Below, piece by piece: positions 24,419 through 30,593 of a stretch of DNA of 37,518 nucleotides. The position numbers and the translations under genes are program-made. The stretch spans positions 1 to 37,518 of the forward strand of contig JANYJF010000035.1 in NCBI GenBank assembly GCA_025361885.1. The letters run 5' to 3'. This DNA is from Coriobacteriia bacterium. Its GTDB lineage: Bacteria > Actinomycetota > Coriobacteriia > Anaerosomatales > PALSA-660. Positions within the stretch are counted from its first letter, which is position 1. Each line of letters begins with the position of its first letter. The notes under the pieces were generated by a model, which made no database searches, was not told the DNA's origin, and worked only from the letters and a program-made list of their open reading frames with translations.

Positions 24419-25344
24419 CTACGGCTGTCGAGATCCGCGGGTTGACCAAGCGATACGGCGACATGATGGCGCTCGACGGGGTCGACCTGACCGTCGAGGA
24501 GGGCTCGATCTTCGGGTTCCTCGGTCCGAACGGTGCGGGCAAGACCACCACGCTGCGGATCATGACCGGCCTTGCCCGACCGACGTCCGGCTCCGTGAGA
24601 ATACTGGGGACCGACGCTTCGGACGCGGACGACGATGTGCGCAGTCGTATCGGGTTCCTCCCTGACGTCCCCGGCTTCTACGAGTGGATGACAGCCCAGG
24701 AGTTCCTGCGCTTCTCAGCAAAGCTGTTCGGTCTTTCGGGCGAGGTGCTCGAGGAGCGGGTGAGCGTCTTGCTCGACCTCGCCGGGCTGAGTGGCACCAA
24801 GACCCTCGTGGGCGGCTACTCGAGGGGCATGAAGCAGCGGCTCGGAGTGGCGCAGGCGCTCGTCAATGCGCCCAAGCTGCTCATGCTCGACGAGCCGACG
24901 AGCGCGCTCGACCCCATGGGCCGCAAGGACGTCCTGGACATGCTCGCCTCGCTCCGTGGTCGCACCACGGTGTTCTTCTCGACGCACATCCTGGCGGACG
25001 TCGAGCGCATCTGCGACACCGTCGCGATCCTGGATCACGGCAAGGTCGTGGCGCAGGCTCCCATAGCCGAGCTCAAGAGGCGGTACGGGGCCTCCAAGGT
25101 CGTCGTGGAGGTGACCGAAGGCGCTGACGCGCTGGCCGGGCAGCTGGGTACGCGGCCGTGGGTCACGGCACTCGAGCGTGGGAACAACGGCACGATCGAG
25201 TTGACGGTCTCGGACGACTCGGCGGCGCAGCACGAGATCCCAGCGATGGTCGCCTCGGCCGGGGTCGGTCTCAAGCGGCTGGAAGCGGGCGAGATGGGAC
25301 TCGAAGAGGTGTTCGTGGAACTCGTTGGGGGTGGCAGGCGATGA
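24415..25344 (+). CDS. ABC transporter ATP-binding protein
   Basis: A 309-residue ABC ATPase of the ABC-2 (drug/antibiotic export) type. Walker A GPNGAGKTTT, the signature SRGMKQRLGVAQ, Walker B LLMLDEPTSALD and the switch His in FFSTHILADVERICD are all intact. A C-terminal extension of about 90 residues, as in CcmA/YhaQ-like ATPases, is present. It starts with GTG overlapping the PLDc_N protein and ends with an ATGA overlap into the permease, so ATPase and permease form one unit. The substrate cannot be told. Confidence 0.95.
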   Translation: MTTAVEIRGLTKRYGDMMALDGVDLTVEEGSIFGFLGPNGAGKTTTLRIMTGLARPTSGSVRILGTDASDADDDVRSRIGFLPDVPGFYEWMTAQEFLRFSAKLFGLSGEVLEERVSVLLDLAGLSGTKTLVGGYSRGMKQRLGVAQALVNAPKLLMLDEPTSALDPMGRKDVLDMLASLRGRTTVFFSTHILADVERICDTVAILDHGKVVAQAPIAELKRRYGASKVVVEVTEGADALAGQLGTRPWVTALERGNNGTIELTVSDDSAAQHEIPAMVASAGVGLKRLEAGEMGLEEVFVELVGGGRR

Positions 25345-26108
25345 AGGGCTTCGCGGTGTTCGCTCGCAAGGAAGCACTCGAGATCGTGCGGACCTGGCGC
25401 ATATGGGTGTTGCCCGGGATGGTGCTGTTCTTCGCGCTGTCCGGCCCTCTGATGGCCAAGTGGACGCCGCAGATCGTCACGGCTGTGGGAGGCCCGGCGG
25501 TGGCGAAGGTCTTTCAGGCGCTCCCGACTCCCACGTACTTGGACGCATACGGCCAATGGACGAAGAACCTGACGCAGATCCTGCTCATCGCGATCATCAT
25601 CATCTACGGCAACCTCATCTCCGGTGAGAGGAAGAGCGGCACCGCGATCCTGGTGGTCACCAAGCCGGTCTCACGCTCCGCGTTCGTGGTCGCGAAGGCG
25701 CTCGTGCACGGGCTGTTCCTGTCCGCGACCGTGCTTGCCGGAACCGCGCTGACCTGGGCGGTCACCAGGGTGGCATTCGTGAACGCGCCGCCGGCGGCGC
25801 TGTGGGCGGGGACGTTCGCGTGGCTCACGCTGGCCCTGTTCTTCCTTGCCGTGATGACGCTGCTGTCCGTGCTCGTCGACTCTCAGGCCGGAGCCGCCGG
25901 GATCGGGATCGGCGTGTTCGCGGTCCTGTCCATCTCGGCGCTGTGGCAGGTCATGGCGCTGTTCTCGCCGGCCGCCTTGATCAGCGCCCCGATGGTGCTC
26001 ACGAGCGGCAAGGACTACCCCATCGCGATCCCGGTGATGGTGACCGTCGCGGCCACCATGGTGATCGTGTACGCGGCAGCGCAGGCCTTCCGCTTCAAGG
26101 AGATCTAG
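25341..26108 (+). CDS. ABC-2 type transporter permease
   Basis: A 255-residue integral membrane protein with about six helices (for example VLPGMVLFFALSGPLM, TQILLIAIIIIYGNLIS and LALFFLAVMTLLSVLV). The motif SGERKSGTAILVVTKPVSRS after the second helix is typical of the ABC-2 permeases that work with one ATPase. The ATG at 25341 is chosen because it follows the ATPase stop with an ATGA overlap and opens MKGFAVFARKEALEIVRTW; a longer reading frame upstream lies inside the ATPase gene. The unit ends at a strong bidirectional hairpin. Substrate unknown. Confidence 0.93.
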   Translation: MKGFAVFARKEALEIVRTWRIWVLPGMVLFFALSGPLMAKWTPQIVTAVGGPAVAKVFQALPTPTYLDAYGQWTKNLTQILLIAIIIIYGNLISGERKSGTAILVVTKPVSRSAFVVAKALVHGLFLSATVLAGTALTWAVTRVAFVNAPPAALWAGTFAWLTLALFFLAVMTLLSVLVDSQAGAAGIGIGVFAVLSISALWQVMALFSPAALISAPMVLTSGKDYPIAIPVMVTVAATMVIVYAAAQAFRFKEI

Positions 26109-26110
26109 CG

Positions 26111-26139
26111 AGAAGCGGGACCCGAGGGGTCCCGCTTCT
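26111..26139. terminator. Bidirectional terminator hairpin between convergent genes
   Basis: A perfect 13-base-pair stem (26111-26123 with 26127-26139) around a GAG loop, lying between the permease stop and the rubrerythrin stop on the other strand. No U-run, as with the other hairpins here. Confidence 0.8.
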
Positions 26140-26149
26140 GAGCCGCGCT

Positions 26150-26680
26150 TCAGATGTAGGTCTTGGCCAACCCATCGAGTTCGATGTGATCGGCTTCCAC
26201 GGAGCTCACGGCGCTCCAGACCTCGAGCAGGCGGGGGTTGGTGGCCCGCCCGGCGAACTGGGTGTACAGCTCGGTGGCGCGCATCTCACGGCGAAGGCTG
26301 TCGTCGATGTCGGAGAGCCAGGAGCCGAGCTCGTCACCGGCCTCGAGCAGGTCGGCGGGCTTGGGAAGCTTCGCCAGTTTGCAGAACAAGGAGCAGTGCT
26401 CGGCCTCCACCTTGGCCAGACGCTTGTATGCGCTCGATAGCGTGGCGTTGTCCTGGCGAGCCGCCATCGCGAGATAGAACCGTGTGTTGGACGTCTCCAC
26501 CTCGATGGACGTGTCGAGGTCCGCCCGCTCGACCTCGGTGAGGTCCATGTCGTTCACGGCGGAGTCGTACTGCTCTGGCGGCGACATCCACTCCACGTGG
26601 GCGCCGCAGAACGGGCAATTGCTCGGCGCATCGTAGCCGAGGTACGTCTCGCCGCAGATGCGGCACCTGTACAGCTTCAT
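26150..26680 (-). CDS. Rubrerythrin with N-terminal rubredoxin-like domain
   Basis: A 176-residue non-heme iron protein. Cys6, Cys9, Cys22 and Cys25 (CRIC and CPFC) form a rubredoxin-type iron site at the N-terminus. A four-helix ferritin-like domain follows with glutamates in IEVETSNTRFYL, KVEAEHCSLF and SVEADHIEL. The usual order in rubrerythrins is ferritin first, rubredoxin last; this is the reverse form. Such proteins reduce hydrogen peroxide in anaerobes. It lies 33 bases after the DJ-1/PfpI gene and reads with it, so the two probably form an oxidative-stress operon. Start supported by GAAGGGA. Confidence 0.88.
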   Translation of the reverse strand: MKLYRCRICGETYLGYDAPSNCPFCGAHVEWMSPPEQYDSAVNDMDLTEVERADLDTSIEVETSNTRFYLAMAARQDNATLSSAYKRLAKVEAEHCSLFCKLAKLPKPADLLEAGDELGSWLSDIDDSLRREMRATELYTQFAGRATNPRLLEVWSAVSSVEADHIELDGLAKTYI

Positions 26681-26713
26681 GCGAAGGATCCCTTCGTCGT
26701 GGTGAGTCTTGCT

Positions 26714-27229
26714 CTAGGATGCCATTCCCAGTGCCTGTGCCACGGCTGTCCCGAAGTCGTGAGCGGCCTCCGGCCCGTTGGCCGTGATGATGCGGCCGGA
26801 GACCGTCACCGGGTCGCCGGTCCAGATCGCTCCATGCTGGACCATGTCGTGTTCCTGCGATGGGAACGCCGTCGCTCGTTTGCCCTCCAGCAGGCCCGCG
26901 TGCGCCAGGATCGATGGCGCGACGCAGATCGCTCCCACGACCCGCATGTCGTCCAGCGCATGCTTGGCCAGTGCGTGGGCCGCCGGGTCGTCGAAGAACA
27001 CCGACGCGCCCGCGCCGCCGACGAACAGGATCGCGTCGTAGTCGTCGGCATCGGCCTTGTCGAGCGCCAGCGTCGCCTCAGCCTTCATCCCGAGTTTGCC
27101 GGTGCATATGCCCGGCAGCGTGCTCGCGGTCACGACGTCGGCGCCTGCCTTGAGTAGGATCTCCCGCGGCACCGCGTACTCCTCGTCGCGGTACATGGTC
27201 GGTGCTATCACCATAAGGACCTTGGACAT
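26714..27229 (-). CDS. DJ-1/PfpI family protein
   Basis: A 171-residue class I glutamine amidotransferase-like fold. The nucleophile elbow is Cys102 in VGAICVAPSILAHAGLL, an acidic residue comes early in YRDEEYAVPREIL, and ATAFPSQEHDM follows. The family covers proteases, chaperones, glyoxalases and deglycase-type stress proteins, so the exact reaction is not known. The start has AGGAGG on the minus strand about nine bases before the ATG. It is the first gene of a two-gene unit with rubrerythrin, which suggests a role in oxidative or carbonyl stress. Confidence 0.9.
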   Translation of the reverse strand: MSKVLMVIAPTMYRDEEYAVPREILLKAGADVVTASTLPGICTGKLGMKAEATLALDKADADDYDAILFVGGAGASVFFDDPAAHALAKHALDDMRVVGAICVAPSILAHAGLLEGKRATAFPSQEHDMVQHGAIWTGDPVTVSGRIITANGPEAAHDFGTAVAQALGMAS

Positions 27230-27338
27230 CGCAACGTGCCTCCTGCCTGTCGACGTTTACGCCCCACAGGGGTTGATACCCGCGCTGCGCCGCGGCTCGC
27301 CAACAGGGGCGGCATGGCCTCGGATACGGCACGGCGCG

Positions 27339-27347
27339 TGCTATCAT
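27339..27347 (+). promoter_or_regulatory. Possible extended -10 promoter of the 4Fe-4S protein gene
   Basis: TGCTATCAT fits an extended -10 element (TG, one base, then TATCAT). No good -35 lies 17 bases upstream. It sits in the 217-base gap between the divergent DJ-1 gene and the 4Fe-4S gene; I see nothing else in that gap. Confidence 0.4.
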
Positions 27348-27446
27348 GCCCGTTTGTCGTGCTCGACCGCGGTGTGACCGGCATCCCGCCATGCATCAAC
27401 GCGACGCAGCCTCGCATGGACCGACCAGACGGGATGGGTGACACGC

Positions 27447-28484
27447 GTGTCAGACTCCGAGAGCCCCAAGCACCCCTGGACATTCGCCCGAGTGCGCGAC
27501 CTGCTGACCCGACGCATGGTCGTGCGGTGGGCGTTCCTCGGGTTCTTTGTGTGGCTGTGCGTGCGGCTGCTGCAATTCGTGTCGTGGGCCAAGGGCGAGG
27601 GTCCGTATGTCCCGCGCCCGGAGGCTGTCGCGGGGATCCTGCCCATCGGGCACTTCACGAGCTTCTTCGCGTGGGTACGGGGCGGGGGATGGGACACGCT
27701 GCTGCCCGCCGGGCTCGTCATCATCATCGCGGCCATAACGATCTCGCTGCTGTTCAAGCGCGCGCTGTGCGGTTGGATCTGTCCGGTGGGAACCGTGTGG
27801 GAGTCCGCGGCGCTGCTGGGCCGCAAGCTGTTCGGTCGTTTCGCGCCGGTGCGCGTTCCCCGCTGGCTCGACCTTACCGGGCGAGGGTTCCGCTACGTGC
27901 TGACCGCCGCCGTGTTCAGCTGGCTGCTGCTCGTGTCCATCTCTGAGGCGGTCTCGTTCCGCACCCTGCCGTATATGTGGGTCGCGGACATCAAGATCAT
28001 CCAGGGCTTCGCGAACCCGGTCATGCTCGGGCTCATCGTCTTCGCGTTCGGCCTGTCCATCGCGTTCGGGCCTGTGTGGTGCCGGTACGTATGCCCTGTC
28101 GGCGGCTTCTACAGCATCTTCGGCATCGCCTCCGTCTGCACAGTGAAGCGTGACGCCGAGACGTGCATCGATTGCGCGCGTTGCAACCGTTCCTGTCACG
28201 CGCTGGTGGACGTGCAGCACTCCGCGACGGTGCGCGCCCCCGAGTGCGACGGCTGCATGGACTGCGTCCGCGTCTGCCCCGTCGAGGGCTGCCTCGAGGC
28301 GAAGGCACCCGGCGGCATCACGATCCAGCCGTGGGTGTGGCCGCTGCTGGTCGTCGGGCTCTGGCTCGCCATCTACGGCGGTGCGAAACTCACGCACAAC
28401 TGGAACGCGGGCGTGCCGCTGGACCAGTTCAAGTCGACCATCAACTCCGGGCTGCTCGAGCAGAAGACGCGCGGCGGGCTCTAG
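27447..28484 (+). CDS. NapH-like membrane 4Fe-4S ferredoxin protein
   Basis: About 345 residues from the GTG at 27447, which has GGATGGG before it; a GTG at 27438 is the alternative. There are at least five membrane helices. Two CxxxCP motifs, CGWICPVG (Cys108/Cys112) and CRYVCPVG, are the mark of the NapH/NosR/CcoG group, where they face the cytoplasm. Two ferredoxin-type clusters follow: CIDCARCNRSCH, where the usual final Pro is His, and CDGCMDCVRVCP, which is standard. A last helix and a short tail end the protein. It should move electrons between a quinol or periplasmic partner and the cytoplasm, but no partner reductase is nearby, so the role is open. It ends at a strong hairpin. Confidence 0.88.
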   Translation: MSDSESPKHPWTFARVRDLLTRRMVVRWAFLGFFVWLCVRLLQFVSWAKGEGPYVPRPEAVAGILPIGHFTSFFAWVRGGGWDTLLPAGLVIIIAAITISLLFKRALCGWICPVGTVWESAALLGRKLFGRFAPVRVPRWLDLTGRGFRYVLTAAVFSWLLLVSISEAVSFRTLPYMWVADIKIIQGFANPVMLGLIVFAFGLSIAFGPVWCRYVCPVGGFYSIFGIASVCTVKRDAETCIDCARCNRSCHALVDVQHSATVRAPECDGCMDCVRVCPVEGCLEAKAPGGITIQPWVWPLLVVGLWLAIYGGAKLTHNWNAGVPLDQFKSTINSGLLEQKTRGGL

Positions 28485-28496
28485 GGTCGTTCGAGC

Positions 28497-28532
28497 CGCG
28501 AAGAGGGCGCCCTATGGGGCGCCCTCTTCGCG
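28497..28532. terminator. Bidirectional terminator hairpin between the 4Fe-4S gene and lexA
   Basis: A perfect 16-base-pair stem (28497-28512 with 28517-28532) around TATG, between two convergent genes. Confidence 0.8.
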
Positions 28533-28551
28533 CGTGTATGGAGATCGAAGG

Positions 28552-29181
28552 CTACAGCCGCCTGAACACCGCCACGACCTTGCCGAGGATCGACAGGTCG
28601 GTAGCATAGATCGGGTCCATCGACGCGTTCTCGGGCTGCAGGCGGATCCGACCGGTCTCACGGTAGAAGGTCTTGACCGTCGCTTCGTCCTCGATCATAG
28701 CCACCACGATCTCGCCGTTGTTGGCCGTCGCCTGCTGGCGCACGACAACGAAGTCACCGTCGAGGATGCCGGCCTCGATCATGGATCCACCCTTGACTTT
28801 CAGGATGAACGTGGAGTCGTCGTGCACGAGTTCCACCGGCAGCGACATCGTTTGCTCGATGTTCTCCGCCGCAAGGATGGGAGCGCCGGCGGCCACCTGC
28901 CCGACGAGAGGCAGCCGACGCACGTTGTAGTCGACCTCGCGAGCCTCGTCCTCGTGGCCGATGACCTCGAGCGCGCGCGGCTTCGACGGGTCGCGCCGGA
29001 TGAGGCCCTTGGCCTCGAGGGCGGCCAAATGAGAGTGGACCGTCGAGGACGATGAGAGCCCGACGGCCGCGCCGATGTCCCGCACGGTGGGAGGGAAGCC
29101 CACGCGGCGCACCTCGGCCTTGATGAAGTCGAGGATCTGACGTTGACGATCGGTGAGGTCGCGCTTCTGCGTGTATGGCAT
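28552..29181 (-). CDS. lexA: SOS repressor LexA
   Basis: A 209-residue repressor. The winged-helix N-terminal domain (about 8-72) has [12 protein letters not shown] and the recognition helix segment [17 protein letters not shown]. The self-cleavage site is Ala98-Gly99 in [10 protein letters not shown], and the catalytic pair is Ser133 in KGGSMIEAG and Lys170 in ATVKTF. On DNA damage, RecA filaments trigger self-cleavage and release the operators. The ATG at 29181 is chosen, with GGGGCGGG upstream on this strand; an in-frame ATG 24 codons earlier would lie over an SOS box and is rejected. The gene reads away from a LysM protein, and the space between holds four SOS boxes, so it probably represses itself and its neighbour. 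Confidence 0.97.
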   Translation of the reverse strand: MPYTQKRDLTDRQRQILDFIKAEVRRVGFPPTVRDIGAAVGLSSSSTVHSHLAALEAKGLIRRDPSKPRALEVIGHEDEAREVDYNVRRLPLVGQVAAGAPILAAENIEQTMSLPVELVHDDSTFILKVKGGSMIEAGILDGDFVVVRQQATANNGEIVVAMIEDEATVKTFYRETGRIRLQPENASMDPIYATDLSILGKVVAVFRRL

Positions 29182-29204
29182 CGCTTGCGCCCGCCCCTTC
29201 GAAT

Positions 29205-29218
29205 CGAACGTATGTTCA
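29205..29218. promoter_or_regulatory. LexA box A (lexA side)
   Basis: CGAACGTATGTTCA matches the Gram-positive/actinobacterial SOS consensus CGAACRNRYGTTYG at all but the last base. It lies just after the predicted lexA start of transcription. Confidence 0.8.
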
Positions 29219-29223
29219 GCAGA

Positions 29224-29253
29224 AGTGTACGACAGGCCGCACCGGCGATGCAA
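29224..29253 (-). promoter_or_regulatory. Predicted lexA promoter
   Basis: On the minus strand TTGCAT (29253-29248), an 18-base spacer and TACACT (29229-29224). LexA boxes cover the -35 side and the start region, as expected for self-repression. Confidence 0.55.
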
Positions 29254-29264
29254 ACACGCGTTCG
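29251..29264. promoter_or_regulatory. LexA box B (lexA side)
   Basis: Read on the minus strand, CGAACGCGTGTTTG fits the SOS consensus CGAACRNRYGTTYG at every position. It overlaps the -35 element of the predicted lexA promoter; its centre is 46 bases from that of box A. Confidence 0.75.
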
Positions 29265-29340
29265 TCTGTCAGCAACAGCCGGAGAGGGGCACAATCCAGT
29301 GCGAGGATCGAGGTTCCCTTTGGTTTCGACGACTTTCCGC

Positions 29341-29370
29341 TTGACACACCGAACACACGTTCGCTATGCT
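29341..29370 (+). promoter_or_regulatory. Predicted promoter of the LysM protein gene
   Basis: A perfect TTGACA (29341-29346), an 18-base spacer and TATGCT (29365-29370): the best -35 in the window. An SOS box fills the spacer and another covers the start region, so the gene should be silent until LexA is cut and then strongly on. Confidence 0.7.
29350..29363. promoter_or_regulatory. LexA box C (LysM side)
   Basis: CGAACACACGTTCG fits the SOS consensus CGAACRNRYGTTYG at every position and lies between the -35 and -10 of the LysM gene promoter. Confidence 0.88.
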
Positions 29371-29377
29371 GCGAATG

Positions 29378-29391
29378 CGAACATATGTTCG
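29378..29391. promoter_or_regulatory. LexA box D (LysM side)
   Basis: CGAACATATGTTCG is a full palindrome and fits the SOS consensus at every position. It lies seven bases after the -10 of the LysM gene promoter, at the expected transcription start; its centre is 28 bases from that of box C. Confidence 0.9.
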
Positions 29392-29469
29392 GGCGCCGGA
29401 TCCCGATGTCAGACCCTGTTGCTAGGGTCGACGAGCAGGGTCCCCGCACATCAGGAGGTCGAGTCGAGA

Positions 29470-29889
29470 ATGCATGATGCAGCAGCGGCCGCATACGCCG
29501 CACGCGTGAGAGTCCCGGAACCGCAGACCAGCACAAGCGTGATCCGTCGCCTCGAACAAGCACGCGGCCCCCGCTGCGACCACGTCGGGCCCAGGCCTTG
29601 GGAGATCGCGCTTGTCGTCGCGGTCACGCTCTCGATCGTGGTCGTCACGCTTCTCGCGGGCGGCGCGACACATCGCAGCTCCGTGCTCCTGACACGGGTA
29701 GTGCGTGTCGGCGCCGCCGACACGCTCTGGAGCCTCGCCCAGTCCAACCCCGTACCTGGTCAGGGCACCGCCGCCACCGTCGAGCAGATCCGGGCGTTCA
29801 ACGGGCTTCGCACGTCCGCCCTCACGCAGGGTGCGACCCTTCGCGTTCCGCTCGCCGAGGCACCCGACCGCTCGTACGCCAGCCGGTAG
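29470..29889 (+). CDS. SOS-controlled LysM membrane protein, probable cell division suppressor
   Basis: A 139-residue protein: cytoplasmic N-terminus (1-43), one membrane helix (about 44-65, WEIALVVAVTLSIVVVTLLAG), then an outside LysM domain (about 77-127, VVRVGAADTLWSLAQ to ALTQGATLRVP) that should bind peptidoglycan. The ATG at 29470 has AGGAGG 11 bases upstream. The same layout, beside lexA and under SOS control, is seen in YneA of Bacillus and Rv2719c of Mycobacterium tuberculosis, both linked to stopping division after DNA damage; DivS of Corynebacterium plays the same role. No hydrolase domain is visible. Function is inferred from architecture, four-box control region and the gene order lexA-LysM-nrdR shared with mycobacteria. 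Confidence 0.85.
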   Translation: MHDAAAAAYAARVRVPEPQTSTSVIRRLEQARGPRCDHVGPRPWEIALVVAVTLSIVVVTLLAGGATHRSSVLLTRVVRVGAADTLWSLAQSNPVPGQGTAATVEQIRAFNGLRTSALTQGATLRVPLAEAPDRSYASR

Positions 29890-29914
29890 TCCCCGCAGGT
29901 CAGCGTTCCGCCAC

Positions 29915-29948
29915 CGAACCACGCCCGCCAGCCGCGGCGCGTGGTTCG
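29915..29948 (+). terminator. Terminator hairpin after the LysM gene
   Basis: CGAACCACGC (29915-29924) pairs with GCGTGGTTCG (29939-29948), ten base pairs around a 14-base loop, 26 bases after the stop, followed by a pyrimidine-rich stretch. Confidence 0.6.
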
Positions 29949-30000
29949 TGCCTTCTCGGCGCCTTTTGCGAAGAAATCCCGATAGCCTCGCAGCAATGCG

Positions 30001-30029
30001 TTGTAACGCAATATCTTGTGTGCTAGGTT
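30001..30029 (+). promoter_or_regulatory. Predicted promoter of the nrdR-nrdD operon
   Basis: TTGTAA (30001-30006), a 17-base spacer and TAGGTT (30024-30029). NrdR box 1 fills the spacer and box 2 follows the likely start at about 30036, leaving a leader of about 30 bases before nrdR. Confidence 0.55.
30006..30021. promoter_or_regulatory. NrdR box 1
   Basis: ACGCAATATCTTGTGT fits the NrdR-box consensus ACACWATATATWGTGT closely (two differences, with W positions allowed). It overlaps the predicted promoter spacer. Confidence 0.75.
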
Positions 30030-30036
30030 CACATGT

Positions 30037-30052
30037 AGCCCAGATATAGTGG
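30037..30052. promoter_or_regulatory. NrdR box 2
   Basis: AGCCCAGATATAGTGG matches the right half of the NrdR-box consensus well (ATATAGTG) and the left half weakly. It begins 31 bases after box 1, three helical turns, the usual spacing of paired NrdR boxes. Confidence 0.65.
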
Positions 30053-30067
30053 CGAGGGGGAGATGCG

Positions 30068-30514
30068 ATGCGGTGCCCGTTCTGCGGACATGACGAGACC
30101 AAGGTAGTCGACTCCCGTGTCTCCGAGTCTCAGGACGCGATTCGCAGGCGTCGAGAATGTCTCAAGTGCGAGCAGCGCTTCACCACATACGAGCGTCGGG
30201 AAGAAATGCCGCTCATGGTGCTCAAGAAGGACGGCAGGCGAGAGCCGTTCGACCGCGGCAAGTTGGCGCGGGGTCTTGTGGTCGCCACTGTGAAGCGCGA
30301 CGTGAGCCCGGAGCAGCTGGAGTCTCTCATCGACGACATACAGGCCGAGTTGCACAACTCGTTCCGGTACGAGATCCCGGCCAAGCAGCTCGGTGACATG
30401 GTGCTCGAGCGGCTCAAGGCGCTGGACCGTGTGGCCTACATCCGCTTCGCGTCCGTCTACAAGTCGTTCCAGGACCTCGACGAGTTCACCTCGGAGCTCA
30501 AAGGGCTCAAGTAG
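30068..30514 (+). CDS. nrdR: Transcriptional repressor NrdR
   Basis: A 148-residue repressor of ribonucleotide reductase genes. The zinc ribbon uses Cys3, Cys6, Cys31 and Cys34 (MRCPFCGHDE and CLKCEQRF), with the conserved SRVSESQDAIRRRRECL between. An ATP-cone (about 46-136) senses ATP/dATP. With dATP bound, NrdR holds paired NrdR boxes and blocks transcription. Two such boxes lie on its own promoter, so nrdR and the reductase genes behind it should be under its own control. Ribosome site GAGGGGGA. Confidence 0.97.
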   Translation: MRCPFCGHDETKVVDSRVSESQDAIRRRRECLKCEQRFTTYERREEMPLMVLKKDGRREPFDRGKLARGLVVATVKRDVSPEQLESLIDDIQAELHNSFRYEIPAKQLGDMVLERLKALDRVAYIRFASVYKSFQDLDEFTSELKGLK

Positions 30515-30593
30515 TCACCTCACGACAGGTGTGAATGGACCGTTCGGCCTCAGGACCGGGCGCTGACCTACAAGGGGAGCGGGAGACCGACAG

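Noticed and set aside
29182-29253. A longer LexA starting 24 codons upstream
   Set aside because: The extra residues are not LexA-like and the added sequence would cover an SOS box and the predicted promoter; the ATG at 29181 has a ribosome site and the family N-terminus.
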